Origin: Pseudomonas mohnii
GTDB lineage: Bacteria; Pseudomonadota; Gammaproteobacteria; Pseudomonadales; Pseudomonadaceae
DNA length: 64,000 nt
Direction: 5' to 3'
Assembly: GCF_900105115.1 (NCBI RefSeq)
Contig: NZ_FNRV01000001.1
Span: 3,953,501-4,017,500, forward strand
The translations under genes and the position numbers were made by a program. Under the pieces are notes generated by a model, which did not search any database, was not told the DNA's origin, and saw nothing but the letters and a program-made list of their open reading frames with translations. Position 1 is the stretch's first letter; the number at the start of each line of letters is the position of its first letter. Below, in pieces: positions 57,212 to 64,000 of this stretch.

Positions 57212-57868
57212 TCAAGCGCGCCGCGCATGGTAAAGGCTCACATGCCGAAACTCTTCCGGCTCGGCCAGATCCGGCAGGGTCATCGCTTCAAGCATTTCGA
57301 TTCGGCGATACAACGGATGGCGAAAATCCCGGACTCGCGAATCGGCCACCAGCGCCTCCTGGCCACGACTCAGGAACTCATCGAGTAGCGGCAGGTTCGC
57401 CCGGTCGTACAGCACATCGGCGACCAGGATCAGATCAAAGCGATCGGCTTCGGCGAAAAAATCCGTCGAGTAGTGGAGCTGCACGTCATTGAGTTCGGCA
57501 TTCGCCCGGCAGGCGGCAATCGCCAGCGGGTCGAGGTCGCAAGCCACTACTTCCAGCGCTCCGGCCTTCACCGCCGCAATCGCGGCCACGCCGGAGCCTG
57601 CGCCGAAATCCAGGATTCGTTTGCCTTTGACCCATTCAGGGAATTGCGCGAGATAGCGGGCTACCGCCAAGCCACTGGCCCAACAGAAACACCAGTAAGG
57701 GGGTTCATGCAGAATCCGTCGGGTTTCTTCCGGGGTGAAGGCGCGGTCCATGTTGTCGCCATCGATCAGCCACAGCTTCAGCTCGGTGCCCGGCAGCTGG
57801 CAGTCGACCAATCGCGCATCGCCAAGCAATTCCCCCAAGGCCCGTTGCAGGTCGAGCGGTGCACTCAT
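57212..57868 (-). CDS. Class I SAM-dependent methyltransferase (Nnt1/ETFBKMT-like)
   Basis: A 218-residue Rossmann-fold methyltransferase. Motif I is LDFGAGSGVAAIAAVKAG near residue 85; ACDLDPLA is the acidic loop end, and LILVADVLYD matches the DxxY motif of protein-lysine methyltransferases of the ETF-beta type. It therefore probably methylates a protein lysine (inference). It overlaps the lipoprotein gene upstream by four bases and lies 54 bp from ybbN. Confidence 0.78.
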   Translation of the reverse strand: MSAPLDLQRALGELLGDARLVDCQLPGTELKLWLIDGDNMDRAFTPEETRRILHEPPYWCFCWASGLAVARYLAQFPEWVKGKRILDFGAGSGVAAIAAVKAGALEVVACDLDPLAIAACRANAELNDVQLHYSTDFFAEADRFDLILVADVLYDRANLPLLDEFLSRGQEALVADSRVRDFRHPLYRRIEMLEAMTLPDLAEPEEFRHVSLYHARRA

Positions 57869-58329
57869 GGGGCTTTGACGAATTGCAGTTGGCCCAGCAC
57901 CTGGGTATTCGGTTGCGTGATCGGCTGCGCCGGCAGATGCAGGATCAGCTGGCCGGACTGGCTGGCGCGACCGCGCAGTTCAACCCGGGCACCGGCCGGG
58001 AAGGATTCCGGATTGAAGCGCAAGTGAAACGGCAGCTGCTGGTTGTTGCCGATCAGGTTCGAACTGGCGAGTAATTGTTGCGGACGACCTTTTTCGTCGA
58101 TCACCAGCAGCGCCAGTTCGACTTCGGCGCCTTCGGGCACGCCTTGCAGGGTCCCGCTCAGTTCGCGTTGATAGGCGGGCAACGGGCCGAGGTTGGCCGA
58201 CTCCCTGGCTATCTTCTGCGCCTGTGCCGGTGCGGGGCCTGGCGTCGGTGACTGGGGTTTGGGTGCATCGCTGCCGCAAGCCACCAGCAGGCTGAAAACA
58301 CTGAGCAAAACGAGCGGTCGTAACGACAT
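57865..58329 (-). CDS. YbaY-family lipoprotein
   Basis: A 154-residue secreted lipoprotein. The lipobox LLVACG places the lipidated Cys near residue 18; Ser at +2 of the mature protein predicts outer-membrane sorting. After a Pro-rich linker the YbaY/YscW beta-sandwich follows (SGTLQGVPEGAEVELALLVI). The ATG at 58329 has GGAG upstream. Function is unknown. Its stop overlaps the methyltransferase start (ATGA). Confidence 0.85.
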   Translation of the reverse strand: MSLRPLVLLSVFSLLVACGSDAPKPQSPTPGPAPAQAQKIARESANLGPLPAYQRELSGTLQGVPEGAEVELALLVIDEKGRPQQLLASSNLIGNNQQLPFHLRFNPESFPAGARVELRGRASQSGQLILHLPAQPITQPNTQVLGQLQFVKAP

Positions 58330-58399
58330 TGGCAGCTCCGTAAAGGTAAATTCCATGGATCGATAGATCATGGCGTCTGTATACCGCAAACCCTATGGC

Positions 58400-58427
58400 T
58401 TGTCTTGCCACGGGGATGCGCTACCAT
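58400..58427 (+). promoter_or_regulatory. Candidate promoter of the nrdR-rib operon
   Basis: TTGTCT (58400-58405), 16-bp spacer and TACCAT (58422-58427) precede nrdR by about 29 bp. The match is moderate. The 127-bp gap separates nrdR from the divergent lipoprotein gene. Confidence 0.4.
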
Positions 58428-58456
58428 GGCCCTCCCTTTTTTTGTTGCCTGCCACC

Positions 58457-58921
58457 ATGCACTGTCCCTTCTGCGGTGCCAACGACACCAAGGTCATCGA
58501 CTCGCGTCTGGTCGCCGAGGGCGAACAGGTGCGCCGCCGGCGTGAATGCCTGGCCTGCGGCGAGCGATTCACGACGTTCGAGACCGCCGAACTGGTGTTG
58601 CCGCGCCTGATCAAAACCGACGGCAGTCGTCAGCCGTTCGACGAAGAAAAACTCCGCGCCGGCATGCAGCGCGCGCTGGAAAAGCGTCCTGTGAGTGTAG
58701 AACGCCTGGAATCGTCGCTGGTGCACATCAAACACAAACTGCGTGCCACCGGCGAGCGCGAGGTCAAATCCCTCGTCGTCGGCGAACTGGTGATGGCCGA
58801 GCTGCAGAAGCTCGACGAAGTCGCCTACATCCGTTTCGCCTCGGTGTATCGACGCTTCCAGGACCTCAATGAGTTCCGTGAAGAGATCGATCGCCTGGCC
58901 CGTGAGCCGGTGAAAGAATGA
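58457..58921 (+). CDS. nrdR: Transcriptional repressor NrdR
   Basis: A 154-residue global repressor of ribonucleotide-reductase genes. The N-terminal zinc ribbon uses Cys3, Cys6, Cys31 and Cys34 ([21 protein letters not shown]); the ATP-cone domain (residues about 49-139, [20 protein letters not shown]) senses ATP/dATP. The ATG at 58457 is the family start. It overlaps ribD by four bases, the usual proteobacterial nrdR-rib link. Confidence 0.97.
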   Translation: MHCPFCGANDTKVIDSRLVAEGEQVRRRRECLACGERFTTFETAELVLPRLIKTDGSRQPFDEEKLRAGMQRALEKRPVSVERLESSLVHIKHKLRATGEREVKSLVVGELVMAELQKLDEVAYIRFASVYRRFQDLNEFREEIDRLAREPVKE

Positions 58922-60051
58922 GCATGCCAGCCGAACAAGCCATCCTCGACGCCCATTTCATGGCCCGTGCCCTGGAACTGGCGCGCAAAGGTCATTACAC
59001 GACGCACCCCAATCCCCGGGTCGGTTGTGTGATCGTGCGTGACGGGCAGATCGTCGGCGAAGGCTGGCACGAACGCGCCGGCGAACCCCACGCCGAGGTC
59101 CACGCCTTGCGAGCCGCCGGTGAACTCGCCCGTGGCGCCACCGCTTACGTAACCCTCGAACCCTGCAGCCATCATGGCCGGACACCGCCCTGTGCCGACG
59201 CACTGGTCAATGCCGGTGTGGCGCGGGTGGTCGCGGCGATGCAGGACCCGAACCCGGAAGTCGCCGGTCGCGGCCTGCAACGCCTGGAGCAGGCCGGCAT
59301 CGTTACCCAAAGCGGTGTGCTGGAAGGCGAGGCGCGCCAGCTCAATCAAGGCTTCTTGAAACGCATGGAACACGGCTTGCCGTTCGTGCGGGTCAAGTTG
59401 GCCATGAGCCTCGATGGCCGCACAGCGATGGAAAGCGGTGAAAGCCAATGGATCACCGGCCCGGCGGCGCGTTCGGCGGTGCAACGCCTGCGGGCCCAGG
59501 CCAGTGTGGTGTTGACCGGTGCCGACACGGTGCTGGCGGATAACGCCCGCCTGACCGTGCGCGCCGATGAGCTGGGGCTGGACGCCGAGCAGACCGCCCT
59601 GGCCATGAGTCGCCCGCCGCTGCGTGTGCTGGTGGACGGTCGTCTGCGCGTGCCGCTGGATGCGCCATTCTTCAGGGCCGGCCCGGCGCTGGTTGCGACG
59701 TGCATGGCAGTGGAAGAGCAATACGCCAACGGACCTGAATGCCTGATCGTGCCCGGCTACGATGGCCAGGTCGATCTGCGCCAGTTACTGATCGAACTGG
59801 CCGCTCGCGGCGTCAACGAGGTGTTGGTCGAGGCGGGGCCGCGTCTTGCCGGGGCTTTTGCTCAGCAAGGTCTGGTCGATGAGTTTCAGATCTTCATGGC
59901 CGGCAAGTTCCTGGGCTCCTCGGCGCGCCCACTGCTGGACTGGCCGCTCGCGCAAATGAAAGACGCGCCAGTGCTCAAAATTATCGAAATTCGTGCGGTT
60001 GGCGATGACTGGCGAGTCACTGCCATTCCTTTGCCAGCAGCGAGCGTATAA
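58918..60051 (+). CDS. ribD: Bifunctional riboflavin deaminase/reductase
   Basis: A 377-residue enzyme doing the second and third steps of riboflavin synthesis. The deaminase domain (residues about 10-150) has HAE (His58, Glu60) and the zinc-binding [11 protein letters not shown] (Cys83, Cys92). The reductase domain (about 155-370) has the NADPH and substrate motifs [13 protein letters not shown] and [10 protein letters not shown]. The ATG at 58918 overlaps the nrdR stop; another ATG two codons later is possible. Confidence 0.96.
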   Translation: MSMPAEQAILDAHFMARALELARKGHYTTHPNPRVGCVIVRDGQIVGEGWHERAGEPHAEVHALRAAGELARGATAYVTLEPCSHHGRTPPCADALVNAGVARVVAAMQDPNPEVAGRGLQRLEQAGIVTQSGVLEGEARQLNQGFLKRMEHGLPFVRVKLAMSLDGRTAMESGESQWITGPAARSAVQRLRAQASVVLTGADTVLADNARLTVRADELGLDAEQTALAMSRPPLRVLVDGRLRVPLDAPFFRAGPALVATCMAVEEQYANGPECLIVPGYDGQVDLRQLLIELAARGVNEVLVEAGPRLAGAFAQQGLVDEFQIFMAGKFLGSSARPLLDWPLAQMKDAPVLKIIEIRAVGDDWRVTAIPLPAASV

Positions 60052-60098
60052 TTTCCGGCCATCGCTATTGCGCTGGCTCTGTTCTCGAGGAGAACCCC

Positions 60099-60764
60099 AT
60101 GTTCACCGGCATTATCGAATCCATCGGCAGTATTCGCGCATTGACCCCAAAAGGCGGAGATGTGCGGGTCCATGTAGAAACCGGCAAGCTCGACCTGAGC
60201 GACGTCAAACTGGGCGACAGCATTGCGGTCAACGGCGTGTGCCTGACCGCGGTTGAATTGCCGGGCAACGGCTTTGCGGCCGACGTCAGCCGCGAAACCC
60301 TCGACTGCACCGCCATGAACGATCTGAAAAGCGGCAGTCCGGTCAATCTGGAAAAAGCCCTGACTCCGACGACTCGCCTTGGCGGGCATCTGGTCAGCGG
60401 GCACGTCGATGGCGTGGGTGAAGTGGTTGCCCGCACCGAGAATGCCCGTGCCGTGGAGTTCCGAATCCGCGCACCGAAAGAACTGGCCAAGTACATCGCC
60501 CATAAAGGCTCGATCACCGTCGACGGCACCAGCCTGACCGTGAACGCGGTCGATGGCGCCGAGTTCCTGCTGACAATCATTCCGCACACCCTGAGCGAAA
60601 CGATCATGGCGTCGTACCAGCCGGGTCGCCGGGTGAATCTGGAAGTGGACTTGCTGGCGCGTTACCTGGAGCGCCTGTTGCTGGGCGACAAGGCCGCAGA
60701 GCCTACGGCTGGCAGCACCATTACTGAAAGCTTTCTGGCCGCCAACGGCTACCTCAAATCCTGA
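60099..60764 (+). CDS. ribC: Riboflavin synthase alpha chain
   Basis: A 221-residue enzyme that dismutates two 6,7-dimethyl-8-ribityllumazines to riboflavin. It starts with the invariant MFTGIIESIG and carries two lumazine-binding repeats (residues about 1-95 and 96-200), each with a GVCLTA- or GTSLTV-type strand. It follows ribD by 47 bp with a GAGGAG ribosome site. Called ribE in some naming schemes. Confidence 0.96.
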   Translation: MFTGIIESIGSIRALTPKGGDVRVHVETGKLDLSDVKLGDSIAVNGVCLTAVELPGNGFAADVSRETLDCTAMNDLKSGSPVNLEKALTPTTRLGGHLVSGHVDGVGEVVARTENARAVEFRIRAPKELAKYIAHKGSITVDGTSLTVNAVDGAEFLLTIIPHTLSETIMASYQPGRRVNLEVDLLARYLERLLLGDKAAEPTAGSTITESFLAANGYLKS

Positions 60765-60780
60765 CTCAAGGGGGTGCCTT

Positions 60781-61872
60781 GTGGCGCTCAATAGCATCGA
60801 AGAACTGGTTGAAGACATCCGCCAAGGCAAGATGGTCATCCTCATGGATGACGAAGACCGCGAGAACGAAGGCGACCTGATCATGGCCGCCGAGTGCTGC
60901 AAACCCGAGCACATCAACTTCATGGCCAAGCACGCCCGCGGCCTGATCTGCATGCCGATGAGCCGCGAGCGCTGCGAGCTGTTGAAGCTGCCGCTGATGG
61001 CGCCGCGCAACGGTTCCGGTTTCGGCACCAAGTTCACCGTTTCGATCGAAGCGGCCACCGGCGTGACCACCGGCATCTCCGCCGCCGACCGTGCCCGCAC
61101 CGTGCAGGCGGCGGCCGCGAAAGACGCCAAGGCTGAAGACATCGTCAGCCCTGGCCACATCTTCCCGCTGATGGCCCAGGCCGGCGGTACGCTGGCTCGC
61201 GCTGGCCACACCGAAGCCGCCTGCGACCTGGCGCGCATGGCCGGTTTCGAGCCGAGCGGCGTGATCTGCGAAGTGATGAACGACGACGGCACCATGTCCC
61301 GTCGCGCGGAACTCGAAGCTTTCGCTGCCGAACACAACATCAAGATCGGCACCATCGCCGACCTGATTCACTACCGGATGATCCACGAACGTACCGTTCA
61401 GCGGATTGCCGAGCAGCCGCTGGACAGCGAACTGGGCCAATTCAACCTGGTGACCTATCGTGACTCCGTGGAAGGCGACGTGCACATGGCACTGACCCTG
61501 GGCAATGTCTGCGCTGATGAACCGACCCTGGTTCGCGTGCACAACATGGACCCGCTGCGCGACCTGCTGATGGTCAAGCAACCGGGCCGCTGGAGCCTGC
61601 GCGCCGCCATGGCCGCGGTTGCCGAGGCCGGCAGCGGCGTGGTGCTGTTGCTCGGCCACCCGCTCGATGGCGACGTGTTGCTGGCGCACATCCGCGAAAC
61701 CGCAGACCACGCGGCCGTGAAAAAACCGACCACCTACAGCATTGTCGGTGCCGGTTCGCAGATCCTGCGTGACCTCGGTGTGCGCAAAATGCGCCTGATG
61801 TCCGCACCGATGAAATTTAATGCGATATCCGGTTTCGATCTGGAAGTTGTAGAATACGTGCCCTCCGAATAA
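60781..61872 (+). CDS. ribBX: 3,4-dihydroxy-2-butanone-4-phosphate synthase with degenerate GTP cyclohydrolase II domain
   Basis: A 363-residue two-domain protein. The N-terminal RibB domain (residues about 1-200) is intact: DDEDRENEGDL acidic loop, RAGHTEA and SGVICEVMNDDG. The C-terminal half (about 205-363) has the GCH-II fold but the zinc-binding cysteines of the C-x10-C-x-C motif are absent (the equivalent region reads LVRVHNMDPLRDLL). It should make only the butanone phosphate; a separate ribA is expected elsewhere. The start is GTG at 60781. Confidence 0.93.
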   Translation: MALNSIEELVEDIRQGKMVILMDDEDRENEGDLIMAAECCKPEHINFMAKHARGLICMPMSRERCELLKLPLMAPRNGSGFGTKFTVSIEAATGVTTGISAADRARTVQAAAAKDAKAEDIVSPGHIFPLMAQAGGTLARAGHTEAACDLARMAGFEPSGVICEVMNDDGTMSRRAELEAFAAEHNIKIGTIADLIHYRMIHERTVQRIAEQPLDSELGQFNLVTYRDSVEGDVHMALTLGNVCADEPTLVRVHNMDPLRDLLMVKQPGRWSLRAAMAAVAEAGSGVVLLLGHPLDGDVLLAHIRETADHAAVKKPTTYSIVGAGSQILRDLGVRKMRLMSAPMKFNAISGFDLEVVEYVPSE

Positions 61873-61963
61873 TGACCGGTTGTTTCCGGCCTTGAATTCG
61901 CGGTTCAAATATCACTGAGGGGCGCGTAGAAGACGCGTCCCGGCTCTTTAAGAGATCTAACGA

Positions 61964-62440
61964 ATGACCCTGAAGACCATCGAAGGTACCTTCATCGCCC
62001 CTAAAGGCCGCTACGCTCTGGTAGTGGGCCGTTTCAACAGCTTCGTCGTTGAAAGCCTGGTCAGCGGTGCAGTTGATGCCCTGGTTCGCCATGGCGTGAG
62101 CGAAAGCGACATCACCATCATCCGTGCGCCTGGCGCCTTCGAAATCCCGCTGGTTGCGCAGAAAGTCGCTCAGAAGGGTGAGTTCGCGGCAATCATCGCC
62201 CTGGGCGCGGTCATTCGTGGCGGTACTCCGCATTTCGAATACGTGGCAGGCGAATGCACCAAGGGCCTGGCCCAGGTGTCCATGGAGTTCGGCATTCCGG
62301 TCGCTTTCGGCGTCCTAACCGTTGATTCCATCGAGCAAGCCATCGAACGTTCCGGCACCAAGGCCGGTAACAAAGGTGCTGAAGCTGCCCTGTCCGCTCT
62401 GGAAATGGTCAGCCTGCTGGCGCAGTTGGAGGCCAAGTGA
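61964..62440 (+). CDS. ribH: 6,7-dimethyl-8-ribityllumazine synthase
   Basis: A 158-residue lumazine synthase that joins the two riboflavin precursors and self-assembles into pentamers or icosahedra. [41 protein letters not shown] and [16 protein letters not shown] are the active-site motifs, with the catalytic His in TPHFEY. The preceding 91-bp gap shows no FMN riboswitch. The stop overlaps nusB by four bases. Confidence 0.97.
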   Translation: MTLKTIEGTFIAPKGRYALVVGRFNSFVVESLVSGAVDALVRHGVSESDITIIRAPGAFEIPLVAQKVAQKGEFAAIIALGAVIRGGTPHFEYVAGECTKGLAQVSMEFGIPVAFGVLTVDSIEQAIERSGTKAGNKGAEAALSALEMVSLLAQLEAK

Positions 62441-62937
62441 TTAGCGACGAAAGCGATCGTTTCAACCCGCGCGATCCAAAGCCTGCGGATGCCGGCAAGC
62501 CATCGAAAAGCGTCAAGCGTCGTGAAGCCCGTCAGCTCGCGACCCAGGCGCTGTACCAATGGCACATGGCCAAACAGTCGCTGAACGAGATCGAAGCGCA
62601 GTTCCGGGTCGATAACGATTTCAGCGATGTCGACGGCGCGTACTTCCGCGAGATCCTCCACGGGGTTCCGCAGTTCATGACCGAAATCGACATCGCACTC
62701 AAGCCTTGCCTGGACCTGACCATCGAAGAGCTCGACCCGGTTGAACTGGCGGTTCTGCGCCTGTCCACCTGGGAACTGCTCAAGCGCGTCGACGTGCCGT
62801 ACCGCGTTGTGATCAACGAAGGTATCGAACTGGCCAAGGTCTTCGGTTCCACCGACGGTCACAAGTTCGTCAACGGTGTGCTCGACAAACTGGCCCCGCG
62901 CCTGCGTGAAGCTGAAGTAAAGGCGTTCAAGCGCTAA
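62437..62937 (+). CDS. nusB: Transcription antitermination protein NusB
   Basis: A 166-residue all-helical RNA-binding protein that pairs with S10 (NusE, at 14124 here) on boxA of rRNA operons. [19 protein letters not shown] and [26 protein letters not shown] are conserved. The start is GTG at 62437, overlapping the ribH stop (GTGA); the extra N-terminal 25 residues before KRREAR are typical of Pseudomonas. Confidence 0.96.
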   Translation: MISDESDRFNPRDPKPADAGKPSKSVKRREARQLATQALYQWHMAKQSLNEIEAQFRVDNDFSDVDGAYFREILHGVPQFMTEIDIALKPCLDLTIEELDPVELAVLRLSTWELLKRVDVPYRVVINEGIELAKVFGSTDGHKFVNGVLDKLAPRLREAEVKAFKR

Positions 62938-62960
62938 CCTGCGCTTGAGCTGCCATTACC

Positions 62961-63926
62961 ATGGGTGAGTTTGAGCTGATCCGCAATTTCTTCGCCGCCG
63001 CGCCTTGTGCGCAGGGCGGCGAAGGCGTTGACCTCGGGATCGGTGACGATTGCGCCTTGCTGGCTGTTCCCCCCGGGGAGCAGTTGGCGATTTCTACCGA
63101 TACGCTGGTGGCCGGTGTGCATTTCGCCGACCCTTGCGATCCCTTTCTGCTCGGTCAGCGCTCGCTGGCCGTGGCCGTCAGTGACCTGGCCGCCATGGGC
63201 GCCACCCCCATTGCCTTTACCCTTGCCCTGACCTTGCCAACGGTGACTGCCGATTGGTTGCAGGCCTATGCCCGCGGTTTGAACCGGATGGCGCAAAGCT
63301 GCGGCGTTGCATTGGTGGGCGGTGACACCACCCGCGGGCCGTTGAGCATGACCATGACCGTGTTCGGGCGCGTACCCAACGGGCTGGCCCTTTGCCGCAG
63401 CGGCGCGCAACCGGGCGACTTGTTGTGCGTCGGCGGTGAACTGGGCAATGCCGCTGGCGCCTTGCCGCTGGTGCTCGGCGAGCGCACTGCCGAACCTGCC
63501 ATCGCCGATCCGCTGCTGGCGCACTATTGGTCGCCGCAACCGCAGTTGGCGCTGGGCCAGGCATTGCGTGGCAAGGCAACGGCGGCGCTGGACATCTCCG
63601 ACGGCTTGCTCGCTGACTGTGGGCATATTGCCCAGGCCTCGAAGGTCTCCGTTCAAGTCGAGCGCGATCGCTTGCCGTTGTCCGGGGCCCTGGTCGCTTT
63701 CCTCGGGCAGGCGGGCGCGCAGAACGCGGCCCTCAGCGGTGGTGATGATTACGTATTGGCTTTCACGCTGCCGTCCGTCGAGTTATCGCCATTACTGTCC
63801 GAGGGCTGGCCGATTCATGTGATCGGGCGGATTGTGGCGGGGCAGGGCGTGACACTGCTCGATAGCGATGGGCAAGACATCACCCCGCAAACCCAGGGTT
63901 ATCAACATTTTCGGGAGTCACCGTGA
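62961..63926 (+). CDS. thiL: Thiamine-monophosphate kinase
   Basis: A 321-residue kinase that makes thiamine pyrophosphate. It is related to PurM and shows GIGDDCALL, ISTDTLVAGVHF, GGDTTRGPLSMT and LDISDGLLADCGH, the metal and ATP-binding motifs. It follows nusB by 23 bp and overlaps pgpA (GTGA), the widespread nusB-thiL-pgpA order. Confidence 0.96.
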   Translation: MGEFELIRNFFAAAPCAQGGEGVDLGIGDDCALLAVPPGEQLAISTDTLVAGVHFADPCDPFLLGQRSLAVAVSDLAAMGATPIAFTLALTLPTVTADWLQAYARGLNRMAQSCGVALVGGDTTRGPLSMTMTVFGRVPNGLALCRSGAQPGDLLCVGGELGNAAGALPLVLGERTAEPAIADPLLAHYWSPQPQLALGQALRGKATAALDISDGLLADCGHIAQASKVSVQVERDRLPLSGALVAFLGQAGAQNAALSGGDDYVLAFTLPSVELSPLLSEGWPIHVIGRIVAGQGVTLLDSDGQDITPQTQGYQHFRESP

Positions 63927-64000
63927 CAGATCATCCCAAACAGGTCCCGGCGGAAGTCGTACCGCCGTCGGTCTGGCGCAACCCGTGGCATTTCCTGGCG
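63923..64000 (+). CDS. pgpA: Phosphatidylglycerophosphatase A (5' part only)
   Basis: A GTG at 63923 overlapping the thiL stop opens a frame that runs off the window: MTDHPKQVPAEVV followed by PSVWRNPWHFLA, 26 codons. It matches the Pseudomonas PgpA N-terminus. The enzyme removes phosphate from phosphatidylglycerophosphate to give phosphatidylglycerol, the substrate of ClsB at 40181. The catalytic part is outside the window. Confidence 0.88.
   Translation, partial: MTDHPKQVPAEVVPPSVWRNPWHFLA

Noticed and set aside
61873..61963. FMN riboswitch upstream of ribH (or ribBX)
   Set aside because: The gap is too short and shows none of the conserved RFN-element stems; the gap before ribBX is only 16 bp.

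Overview
The window is a chromosomal segment of a Pseudomonas, most likely of the P. fluorescens group. The protein sequences, the gene order (rplJ to rpoA, then katA, a ferritin, uvrA, an MFS gene and ssb; later the OprG, zinc, nrdR, rib, nusB, thiL, pgpA order) and the many GTGGGAGC/TGTAGGAGC-type REP palindromes all point there. The assignment comes from reading the sequence and from recalled synteny with P. aeruginosa, not from a search.

Region 1 (1-27.9 kb) is the transcription and translation supercluster, all on the + strand: the end of rplJ, then rplL, rpoB, rpoC, the str operon (rpsL, rpsG, fusA, tuf), the S10 operon (rpsJ to rpsQ), the spc operon (rplN to rpmJ) and the alpha operon (rpsM, rpsK, rpsD, rpoA, rplQ). 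Hairpins followed by well-formed sigma-70 promoters with 17-bp spacers mark the operon borders. One such promoter sits in an unusually structured 209-bp gap between rpsN and rpsH.

Region 2 (28-35.2 kb) is an oxidative-stress, iron and DNA-repair block: catalase katA, a ferritin of the bfrA/ftnA type that lacks the haem-binding methionine, uvrA on the opposite strand, a YajR-like MFS transporter and ssb.

Region 3 (35.2-49.4 kb) looks like accessory material placed between two conserved blocks. It holds a cysteine hydrolase divergent from a GlxA-family regulator, an overlapping DUF3182/alpha-beta-hydrolase pair, and a convergent coupled operon. That operon consists of a truncated DUF72 remnant, a YbhP-type phosphatase/nuclease, the cardiolipin synthase ClsB and a YbhN-type membrane protein. 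Behind it lies a tandem array of nine 126-bp REP-doublet units (42576-43685), then a DHA1 drug-efflux-type MFS gene and a large Lhr helicase.

Region 4 (49.6-64 kb) returns to conserved Pseudomonas order: a sugar-nucleotide-binding pseudo-reductase overlapping an NAD-dependent epimerase; oprG with a well-placed ANR-type site; a DUF3299/ABC permease/ABC ATPase/DUF2796 operon preceded by a Zur-like box (zinc uptake); a small conserved protein; a CnoX/YbbN thioredoxin; a methyltransferase and a YbaY-type lipoprotein. It ends with nrdR, ribD, ribC, a ribBX-type gene, ribH, nusB, thiL and the start of pgpA.

Most of the window is ordinary core genome. The most unusual items are the 126-bp tandem REP array and the open reading frame it creates, the truncated but translationally coupled DUF72 remnant next to it, the structured rpsN-rpsH gap, and the DUF3182/hydrolase pair. 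I see no tRNA or rRNA genes, CRISPR array, prophage, insertion sequence or clear defence system.
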